From Actinomycetes bacterium (lineage in GTDB: Bacteria > Actinomycetota > Actinomycetes > S36-B12 > GCA-2699445), in NCBI GenBank assembly GCA_022600255.1, contig JAHZKU010000180.1, positions 1 to 11,524 on the forward strand: DNA of 11,524 bases, read 5' to 3'. Both the position numbers and the translations under genes were made by a program. The notes below the pieces were generated by a model. That model searched no databases. It saw only the letters and a list, made by a program, of their open reading frames with translations, and had not been told where the DNA came from. Positions 6,356-11,524 of this stretch are shown in pieces; the first letter of the stretch is position 1; each line of letters opens with the position of its first letter.

Positions 6356-6544
6356 CTAGGCGGTGGGGACTTTGCCAGCTTTCAAGCACGACGTGCAAAC
6401 GTTGACGCGCTTGCTGGACCCACCGGACTTTGTGCGAACACTCTGGATGTTGGGATTCCAGCGCCGCTTGGTTCGCCGGTTGGAGTGGGACACGTTGTTT
6501 CCGAATCCCGGACCTTTGCCGCACACTTCACACGTCGCTGCCAT
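6356..6544 (-). CDS. rpmB: 50S ribosomal protein L28, zinc-binding (C+) form
   Basis: A 62-residue protein of the large ribosomal subunit that closely fits actinobacterial L28: CEVCGKGPGFGNNVSHSNRR at 5-24, RRWNPNIQSVR at 27-37, RVNVCTSCLKAGKV at 46-59. Four cysteines in two CxxC pairs (C5/C8 and C50/C53) form the zinc ribbon of the C+ paralog, as opposed to the cysteine-free forms made under zinc shortage in many actinobacteria. GGAGAG (minus strand, 6555-6550) ends 5 nt before the ATG. It is a single-gene minus-strand unit, convergent with thiL and divergent from the DhaL-domain gene, with a likely promoter about 40 nt upstream. Confidence 0.97.
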   Translation of the reverse strand: MAATCEVCGKGPGFGNNVSHSNRRTKRRWNPNIQSVRTKSGGSSKRVNVCTSCLKAGKVPTA

Positions 6545-6582
6545 TTGATCTCTCCGTCCTAGGGCGCCAGAAGCGCAAAACT

Positions 6583-6611
6583 CTTATGGTCTGGCGGGGC
6601 TAGCCCCGCAA
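6583..6611 (-). promoter_or_regulatory. probable rpmB promoter overlapped by a palindrome
   Basis: On the minus strand TTGCGG (6611-6606), a 17-nt spacer and CATAAG (6588-6583) give a fair sigma-A-like promoter. The transcript would have a leader of about 30 nt with the GGAGAG ribosome site. The 16-bp palindrome at 6594-6609 fills most of the spacer and enters the -35 box. Confidence 0.45.
6594..6609. repeat. perfect 16-bp palindrome (candidate operator or hairpin)
   Basis: GCGGGGCTAGCCCCGC is its own reverse complement. Flanking ATGGT (6586-6590) and ACCAT (6611-6615) are also complementary, so the symmetric region extends with a small unequal bulge. It lies between the -35 and -10 of the proposed rpmB promoter, the usual place for a repressor site. 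It does not resemble the AT-rich Zur boxes I know. Binding protein unknown. Confidence 0.5.
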
Positions 6612-6810
6612 CCATCTTGGGGGCCGTTGTCAGGTTCATGCCGTCAGCCGAGCTGATTGGGTCCACCCAACTGCTTGTGCCGACCCGTAGTCGGGCCCCG
6701 TCAAGTAACACTCAACAGTAGCCGATGATCTGCCACCGGGGAAATCCCTGTGGGCCACCGTTAAGGAAGCTTTGGTCACAAGTCGCCAGCGCCGTTAGGA
6801 ACCTCACGCA

Positions 6811-6844
6811 GGCGCAAGACCGCCTTTGTGACAGGTTTTGCGCC
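6811..6844. repeat. 11-bp inverted repeat upstream of the DhaL-domain gene
   Basis: GGCGCAAGACC (6811-6821) and GGTTTTGCGCC (6834-6844) pair over 11 positions with one G-T pair and a 12-nt loop. It ends 3 nt before TTGACG (6848-6853). No T-run follows, so an operator or RNA hairpin is more likely than a terminator. There is no plus-strand gene upstream that would need termination here. Confidence 0.5.
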
Positions 6845-6875
6845 GCGTTGACGGGAAACAGCCTAACGAGATGCC

Positions 6876-6881
6876 TAGGGT
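6876..6881 (+). promoter_or_regulatory. possible -10 box of the DhaL-domain gene
   Basis: TAGGGT fits TANNNT and would give a leader of about 30 nt with AGGAG at 6907-6911. TTGACG at 6848-6853 looks like a -35 but is 22 nt away, longer than normal spacing, so the two are not a clear pair. Confidence 0.35.
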
Positions 6882-6917
6882 GAGGGTTAGCCGAGCCGAC
6901 GGGACTAGGAGCTGAGA

Positions 6918-8543
6918 ATGACCCAGCAGGTTACCCCCGAGCTGATTCGATCTTGGGTGGCCACTGCCCTGACCGCGCTCGGGGAGGCTCGCGCTGAGAT
7001 TGACGCGCTGAATGTTTTCCCAGTCCCCGACGGTGACACAGGCACCAACATGTATCTGACAATGGAGGCGGCCGCCGCCGGGGTAGAGGATGCCGATACC
7101 GAGCTCGCTGCGATGCCCGAGGAGCCGGATGCGGTTCGTGCCGTCGAGTTGCTCTCGAAAGCCATCACTCACAGCGCCCTGATGGGGGCTAGAGGCAACT
7201 CGGGCGTGATCTTGTCCCAAATCCTGCGCGGTTTGCTGCAGGTGGCTCCGGAGGCCTCTGCGGGAAGGGCCGTCACCCAAGGCCTGATGCGGGCCACGGA
7301 ATTGGCCTATGAGGCAGTTGGGGAGCCCACTGAAGGCACCATGCTCACCGTGATTCGATACGCGGCCGAGGGCGCGGAACGGTCGGATTCGGATGATCTG
7401 GCCACCGTTGTCGTCAGCGCGGCAGAGTCGGCGTCTGTGGCCCTAGAAAAGACACCTAGCATGCTGAAGGTTCTGGAAGAAGCCGGCGTGGTGGATTCGG
7501 GGGGCCGTGGAATCGTCGTGATTTTGGATGCACTGGCTGAGGTCGTCACCGGCGTGAAGAAGGCCAAGCCATTGGAAAAGGCCCGAGTGCCACTTCCCAA
7601 TCAGAGCCAAAGCCAAGGCAGATACAGCGGCCCCAAGTATGAGGTCATGTATTTGATCAATATGGCCGATGAGGCTGCCCCCGCGCTTCGAGCTGAGCTT
7701 GGTACCCAGGGCGATTCGCTGGTGTTTGTCGGTGGCGAAGGACTATGGAACGTGCATGTCCACGTCGATGACCCCGGCGCCGCCATTGAGTCTGGCATGG
7801 CTGTTGGCGACCCGTTTCGTCTGAAGATTACTTGGCTGGCTGATGTGCCGTCCGAGGAAGAACCTGAGGAGAAGGCCGCCCAGAAGCGGGGCATCATCGG
7901 TGTCGCGCATGGCCCCGGAATCGTGGCACTTTTCGAGGAGTCTGGCGTTTTGCCGGTGCTAGCGGCCCCACGCACGGCTCCCTCCACCGGAGAGATCTTG
8001 GCTGCGATCACCAGTGAAGTGGTGGCTGAGGTCATCATCCTGCCCAGTGACAAGAATGTCCGTTCGTCTGCGGAGGCCGCAGCGGTCGAAGCCAAGAAGC
8101 AAGGCCTGCGTGTGGCCGTCGTGCAAACCGACTCGGTGGTGGAATCGTTGGCTGCAATTGCCGTACACGATCCAGGGCTCCGTTTCGATGATGACGTCAT
8201 GGGGATGTCCCGAGCCGCCGGCTCAATGCACTACGGCGCGGTGACAGTTTCGTCTAAGGAGGCCATCACGACCGCTGGGAAGTGTAAACCGGGCGACATC
8301 TTGGGTGTAGTAAGCGGCGACATCCTGGAGATCGGCGATAGTGTTTCCGGCGTAGCCGAGGCCACACTGGAACGCTTGCTAGCAATTGGTGGTGAACTCG
8401 TCACAATTGTGACCGGGGCCGACGCCGCAGCCACAGACGTCACAGCGGTTGAGAACGCCCTACTTCGGCAGTATCCGGGGATAGAGGTTGTTGTGTATGA
8501 GGGTGGCCAGCCGTTCTGGCCGATGATCTTTGGGGTTGAGTGA
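6918..8543 (+). CDS. DhaL-domain (DAK2/FakA-like) kinase, probable fatty acid kinase subunit
   Basis: A 541-residue protein with the domain order of FakA. The N-terminal DhaL nucleotide-binding domain (about 8-210) shows NVFPVPDGDTGTNM at 32-45 (metal-binding D38, D40), GARGNSGVILSQILRG at 90-105, GTMLTVIR at 140-147 and DSGGRG at 193-198. The middle domain has YEVMYLI at 241-247 and VHVHVDDPG at 279-287, whose H280/H282 pair matches the catalytic histidines of FakA; the Cys of the firmicute YCTE motif is absent. The C-terminal part (about 325-541) ends in EGGQPFWPMIFGVE, typical of the family. FakA with a lipid-carrying FakB (DegV) phosphorylates fatty acids for phospholipid synthesis; no FakB is in this window. 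AGGAG 6 nt upstream sets the ATG. The gene lies next to recG, as in other actinobacteria, where a phosphatase annotation is common but outdated. A short acidic linker (PSEEEPEEK, 311-319) separates the last domain. Confidence 0.85.
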   Translation: MTQQVTPELIRSWVATALTALGEARAEIDALNVFPVPDGDTGTNMYLTMEAAAAGVEDADTELAAMPEEPDAVRAVELLSKAITHSALMGARGNSGVILSQILRGLLQVAPEASAGRAVTQGLMRATELAYEAVGEPTEGTMLTVIRYAAEGAERSDSDDLATVVVSAAESASVALEKTPSMLKVLEEAGVVDSGGRGIVVILDALAEVVTGVKKAKPLEKARVPLPNQSQSQGRYSGPKYEVMYLINMADEAAPALRAELGTQGDSLVFVGGEGLWNVHVHVDDPGAAIESGMAVGDPFRLKITWLADVPSEEEPEEKAAQKRGIIGVAHGPGIVALFEESGVLPVLAAPRTAPSTGEILAAITSEVVAEVIILPSDKNVRSSAEAAAVEAKKQGLRVAVVQTDSVVESLAAIAVHDPGLRFDDDVMGMSRAAGSMHYGAVTVSSKEAITTAGKCKPGDILGVVSGDILEIGDSVSGVAEATLERLLAIGGELVTIVTGADAAATDVTAVENALLRQYPGIEVVVYEGGQPFWPMIFGVE

Positions 8544-8582
8544 CACGCGGCGCGCCGATGTCTGAGCGGGGCAGGAATCTGC

Positions 8583-8588
8583 GACCCT
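8583..8588 (+). promoter_or_regulatory. weak candidate -10 box for leaderless recG transcript
   Basis: recG lacks a usable ribosome site: the AGGA at 8573-8576 is 18 nt from the ATG. GACCCT stands exactly 6 nt before the ATG, the same spacing as the three TAGAnT boxes, but with G in the first position. It could be an internal promoter 40 nt after the DhaL-domain gene. Confidence 0.25.
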
Positions 8589-8594
8589 GATCTC

Positions 8595-10805
8595 ATGGTG
8601 AGTCTGGATGCACCGCTCGGGCCCTTGCTGAGCCCGAAGACAGCCGGTGCGCTGGAATCCGCCTTTGACATGACAACGGTGGGCGACCTCCTATCCCACA
8701 TTCCGAGGCGCTACGTTTCGCGGTCAGTATTGACGCCACTGGCCGAACTCCAGGTAGACGAATACGTCACGGTGATGGCTGAAGTGCGCCGGGTGGAGGT
8801 TGTGCCCAATCGCAACCGAAATGCCAGAGGTCGCCGCGCCAGTCGGCTTGTGGTTGATGTTACCGACGGCAGTGCGGACCTACGCTTGACGTTCTTTGGT
8901 CAACCCTGGCGGACCAAGGAGTTGAAGCCAGGTGTACGCGGGCTTTTCGCGGGCAAGGTGGGGACGTTCGCTGGCAAGAAACAACTGACCCACCCGGACT
9001 ATCTGATTGTTGAGTCAGGGTCAGCAGACACGGCCGCATTCGCTGAGACTGCCCAGCCCGGGTTGGCCCAGACCTACACCGCCAGTGTCATCCCGGTCTA
9101 CCCGGCCACAGCAAAAGTTACGAGTTGGACCCTGGCCGCCTCCGCCAGCCTGGTACTGGCCGCGCTGGAGCCGGTTCCCGACCCGTTGCCGCCAGAGATC
9201 CTCGCCGCTCGCGGACTCATGAGCCTAGACGAGGCACTGCGTGCCATCCATCAGCCCGAATCCGTGGAGCAGGCACAACTGGCCCGTCGCCGACTGAAGT
9301 ACGACGAGGCCTTACACATGCAACTGGTGCTGCTGCAGCGTCGTCAACGGGCGCGCGTGCAGGCGGCCAAGCCCCGCGATCGTAGTGGTGACGGGCTGAT
9401 GCAAGCCTTTGAAGCGCGGTTGCCGTTCCAGCTGACGCAGGGGCAACGCAGCGTGGCCCAAGAGTTGTCGTCAGACTTGGCCAGCCCCCACCCGATGCAC
9501 CGACTTCTACAAGGAGACGTTGGATCGGGCAAGACCATCTTGGCCCTACTTGCGATGCTGCAGGTTGTGGATGCTGGGGGCCAGTGTGTCCTGCTGGCCC
9601 CCACCGAAGTCTTGGCGCAACAGCACTTCCGGGTGACCTCTGACCTCATGGGGGACCTGGGTCAAGCCGGGATGTTGGGCGGTGCCAGCAACGCGACCAA
9701 TGTGGCGCTCCTGACGGCTTCACTATCGGTCTCGGAGCGCCGGCGTGTGCTCTCGGCCGTTAGCGATGGTTCGGCCGGAATCATCATCGGCACCCACTCG
9801 GTGTTGTCCGAGTCGGTTCAGTACGCCGATCTCGGCTTGGTGGTCGTCGACGAGCAACATCGCTTCGGGGTAGAACAGCGCGCCAGCCTGACGACAAGAG
9901 AGGCGAACCTGCGCCCCCATCTCTTGGCAATGACGGCCACGCCAATCCCACGCACAATCGCCATCACCGCGTTCGGTGACTTGATGACGTCTACCCTGAC
10001 CGAGAAGCCGCCCGGCAGACAGGAGATTGCCACACACGTCGTCGGCGAGCGGGACCCAGACACTCGGATGCCTCGGGTCTGGGAGCGGGTGCGCAGTGAG
10101 GTGGCTCAAGGCCGCCAGGTCTATGTCGTTTGTCCCAGCATCGGTGACGATACAGCCGACAAGCCGGACGACCCTGAGGCACTGCATTCGGTCGAAGAGG
10201 TGGTACAGCGCCTCTCAAGTGGGTTACTCCCGGAGGTTCGGATTGCAGCACTGCATGGCCGGATGACGGATGCGGACAAGCAGGATGTCATGTCCAGATT
10301 TGGTGCTGGGGCCACCGCGGCCGAACCGATTGACCTGGTCGTGTCGACCACCGTGATCGAGGTCGGGATCGACGTGCCCAACGCCTCGACGATGGTGATC
10401 TTGAACGCCGATCGGTTTGGCATCAGCCAGCTGCACCAGCTCAGGGGCCGGGTCGGCCGTGGCGGGGAAGCTGGACTCTGTCTACTCGTCACCACCGAGC
10501 CGCTAGGCACGCCAGCCAGAGCACGGCTAGCGGCTGTCGCCGAAACTAGCGATGGTTTTGAGTTGGCGCGCGTAGATCTTGCCCACCGCAGGGAGGGAGA
10601 TGTGCTGGGTTCCATGCAGTCAGGTCGGCGCAGCTCGCTGAAGCTCCTATCGGTCTTGACCGATGGAGACTTGATTGAACAAGCCCGTGCTGATGCCACC
10701 CAACTCCTAGATTCCGATCCCGACCTAAATCAGCACCCACTACTTGCCGAGCAGATGAGCTTGTTGGCAGCCGCCGCTGAGTCGGAGAACCTGACCAAAT
10801 CATGA
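8595..10805 (+). CDS. recG: ATP-dependent DNA helicase RecG
   Basis: A 736-residue superfamily 2 helicase that reverses stalled replication forks and moves branched DNA in recombination and repair. The N-terminal wedge/OB-fold region (about 50-140) includes EYVTVMAEVRR and the LVVDVTDGSADLRLTFFGQPW block. The helicase core shows GDVGSGKT (Walker A) at 307-314, APTEVLAQQH at 335-344, DEQHRFGVEQR (motif II) at 419-429, MTATPIPRT (III) at 446-454, STTVIEVGIDVPNA (V) at 584-597 and QLHQLRGRVGRG (VI) at 612-623. The C-terminal TRG-type coupling segment is DLAHRREGDVLGSMQSG at 661-677. Size is normal for actinobacterial RecG. The start lacks a close Shine-Dalgarno site. The stop overlaps the rsmD start by 4 nt (ATGA), so the two are translationally coupled. 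Confidence 0.98.
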   Translation: MVSLDAPLGPLLSPKTAGALESAFDMTTVGDLLSHIPRRYVSRSVLTPLAELQVDEYVTVMAEVRRVEVVPNRNRNARGRRASRLVVDVTDGSADLRLTFFGQPWRTKELKPGVRGLFAGKVGTFAGKKQLTHPDYLIVESGSADTAAFAETAQPGLAQTYTASVIPVYPATAKVTSWTLAASASLVLAALEPVPDPLPPEILAARGLMSLDEALRAIHQPESVEQAQLARRRLKYDEALHMQLVLLQRRQRARVQAAKPRDRSGDGLMQAFEARLPFQLTQGQRSVAQELSSDLASPHPMHRLLQGDVGSGKTILALLAMLQVVDAGGQCVLLAPTEVLAQQHFRVTSDLMGDLGQAGMLGGASNATNVALLTASLSVSERRRVLSAVSDGSAGIIIGTHSVLSESVQYADLGLVVVDEQHRFGVEQRASLTTREANLRPHLLAMTATPIPRTIAITAFGDLMTSTLTEKPPGRQEIATHVVGERDPDTRMPRVWERVRSEVAQGRQVYVVCPSIGDDTADKPDDPEALHSVEEVVQRLSSGLLPEVRIAALHGRMTDADKQDVMSRFGAGATAAEPIDLVVSTTVIEVGIDVPNASTMVILNADRFGISQLHQLRGRVGRGGEAGLCLLVTTEPLGTPARARLAAVAETSDGFELARVDLAHRREGDVLGSMQSGRRSSLKLLSVLTDGDLIEQARADATQLLDSDPDLNQHPLLAEQMSLLAAAAESENLTKS

Positions 10806-11374
10806 CCCGGATCATCGCAGGCGCGGCCAAGGGCCGCCGGCTCCAAGTACCAAGCGCACAGGTGCGGCCAACCAGCGATCGGGTACGCGAAGCGATCTTC
10901 AACACCGTGTCGACGCTCGTCGCGGCGCTTGAGCGGGAGGATGTTCTTGATCTGTTCGCGGGCACCGGAGCATTGGGTCTAGAGGCCCTGAGCAGGGGCG
11001 CACGTTCGGCGACATTCGTGGAAGTCTCCGGCGCGGTCGCGGAGGTGCTGCGCAGCAATGTGGCGGCCGTTGGTTGTGGGGGAGAGGTGCTGTTGTGGGA
11101 CGTGCTGGGCTCGGGGCCGTTGCCACCCCTGGGAGCATCGTTAGTGTTTCTGGATCCGCCTTATGACACGCCCGAAACTGAGATCAGCGGCCTGCTCACC
11201 CGATTACTAGTGCAAGGCGTTGTTGGTTCGGACGCGATTGTAATTTTGGAAGGTCCCAGGGCTTGGATAGATTGGCAGTGGCCTGTCGGTTTCACAGCGA
11301 TCCGCCAACGCGATTACGGGGGCACCTCGGTTTGGTACGGCGCCGTGGCATCGCAGGCCCCGGTGAACAGTTGA
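10802..11374 (+). CDS. rsmD: 16S rRNA (guanine(966)-N(2))-methyltransferase RsmD
   Basis: A 190-residue SAM-dependent methyltransferase that methylates G966 (E. coli numbering) of 16S rRNA during small-subunit assembly. Seen motifs: RIIAGAAKGRRL at 3-14 and RPTSDRVREAIFN at 22-34 (typical N-terminus), DLFAGTGALGLEALSRGA at 50-67 (SAM-binding motif I), VEVS at 73-76 and FLDPPYD at 116-122 (catalytic DPPY). Length is that of the family. The ATG lies within the recG stop (ATGA overlap), so no separate ribosome site is required. coaD follows after 49 bp; the recG-rsmD-coaD order is standard in actinobacteria. The last ten or so residues are poorly conserved. Confidence 0.96.
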   Translation: MTRIIAGAAKGRRLQVPSAQVRPTSDRVREAIFNTVSTLVAALEREDVLDLFAGTGALGLEALSRGARSATFVEVSGAVAEVLRSNVAAVGCGGEVLLWDVLGSGPLPPLGASLVFLDPPYDTPETEISGLLTRLLVQGVVGSDAIVILEGPRAWIDWQWPVGFTAIRQRDYGGTSVWYGAVASQAPVNS

Positions 11375-11391
11375 AGTCGGAACATCATCGG

Positions 11392-11418
11392 TAGGCTTTG
11401 CACTTTCAAGAGGAAGGA
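11392..11418 (+). promoter_or_regulatory. coaD ribosome site and possible -10 box
   Basis: AGGAAGGA (11411-11418) ends 5 nt before the coaD ATG. TAGGCT at 11392-11397 fits TANNNT; TTGAAG at 11371-11376 is only 15 nt away, shorter than ideal, so an independent promoter is uncertain and read-through from rsmD is possible. Confidence 0.4.
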
Positions 11419-11423
11419 ACTCG

Positions 11424-11524
11424 ATGGCCACGGCCGTTTGTCCAGGATCGTTCGACCCAGTCACGAACGGCCACATCGATGTGTTCAGTCGCGCATCTCT
11501 GCTCTTCGATCATGTAACGGTGGG
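11424..11524 (+). CDS. coaD: phosphopantetheine adenylyltransferase (partial, 5' end)
   Basis: The first 33 codons are present and the rest runs off the window. The N-terminus AVCPGSFDPVTNGHIDVFSR (residues 4-23) is the hallmark of CoaD: the PGSFDP loop followed by the TNGH form of the nucleotidyltransferase (T/H)xGH motif, with H17 contacting ATP. CoaD joins AMP from ATP to 4'-phosphopantetheine to form dephospho-CoA, the penultimate step of CoA synthesis. AGGAAGGA upstream sets the ATG. Position after rsmD is the expected one. Confidence 0.95.
   Translation, partial: MATAVCPGSFDPVTNGHIDVFSRASLLFDHVTV

Larger units (their letters stand above)
6545..6917. other. 373-bp divergent rpmB / DhaL-gene spacer without coding sequence
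   Basis: This is the longest gene-free stretch in the window. I found no convincing open frame, tRNA or known riboswitch core. It contains the rpmB promoter and palindrome, then three short hairpins in a row (6644-6656, 6657-6670, 6680-6694), a possible fourth near 6733-6756, an 11-bp inverted repeat (6811-6844), TTGACG at 6848-6853 and TAGGGT at 6876-6881. The density of inverted repeats could reflect regulation or a small structured RNA, or chance in GC-rich DNA. Confidence 0.5.

Noticed and set aside
6848..6881. TTGACG plus TAGGGT as a normal sigma-A promoter
   Set aside because: The 22-nt spacing is outside the usual 16-19 nt, so only the -10 box is listed, at low confidence.
7601..8200. 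199-residue minus-strand open frame inside the DhaL-domain gene
   Set aside because: Ser/Thr/Ala-rich shadow frame; the plus-strand protein is continuous and matches FakA-like proteins throughout.
10121..10699. 192-residue minus-strand open frame inside recG
   Set aside because: It covers helicase motifs V, VI and the TRG segment on the other strand; low-complexity Ser/Arg composition indicates a shadow.
1..11524. CRISPR arrays, insertion sequences, tRNA or rRNA genes, phage or defence genes
   Set aside because: No direct repeats with regular spacers, transposase motifs, tRNA-like cloverleaf or rRNA segments were found; the window is ordinary core genome.

Overview
The window is a piece of an actinobacterial chromosome (Actinomycetota, GC roughly 60% by eye). 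The evidence is gene content and order: a Lys/Ala-rich HU tail, cofC/fbiD (coenzyme F420 synthesis), plsC, gpsA, ddl, a DUF3515 lipoprotein, thiL, rpmB of the C+ type, a DhaL/FakA-like kinase, recG, rsmD and coaD. This matches the neighbourhood known from mycobacteria and streptomycetes. Genus cannot be told from the sequence. I see no mobile element, phage gene, CRISPR array, tRNA, rRNA or toxin/defence gene.

Layout: 1-33 is the last ten codons of an HU-like protein (+), ending 4 nt from the stop of cofC (-, 38-646). Divergent from cofC is a + strand run: plsC (751-1542), gpsA (1704-2714), a histidine phosphatase (2764-3390) and ddl (3450-4556). The DUF3515 lipoprotein (-, 4584-5030) converges on ddl and diverges from thiL (+, 5226-6185). 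rpmB (-, 6356-6544) converges on thiL and diverges from the DhaL-domain gene (+, 6918-8543). recG (8595-10805), rsmD (10802-11374) and the start of coaD (11424 onward) follow. Single minus-strand genes alternate with short plus-strand runs, so most intergenic DNA is promoter DNA.

Functions: the region is housekeeping. It covers phospholipid precursors (gpsA makes glycerol-3-phosphate, plsC acylates, the DhaL-domain protein probably phosphorylates fatty acids), peptidoglycan (ddl), cofactors (cofC for F420, thiL for thiamine diphosphate, coaD for CoA), ribosome parts (rpmB, rsmD) and DNA repair (recG). No new multi-gene system is visible.

The most useful observations are in control DNA. Three separate genes (cofC, ddl, DUF3515) lack a Shine-Dalgarno site and carry the same TAGAnT box exactly 6 nt before the start codon, which is the geometry of leaderless transcripts. 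A fourth gene, recG, may be a weaker example. The 373-bp gap between rpmB and the DhaL-domain gene holds a perfect 16-bp palindrome inside a likely rpmB promoter, a row of short hairpins, and an 11-bp inverted repeat next to the start-side promoter elements of the DhaL-domain gene.
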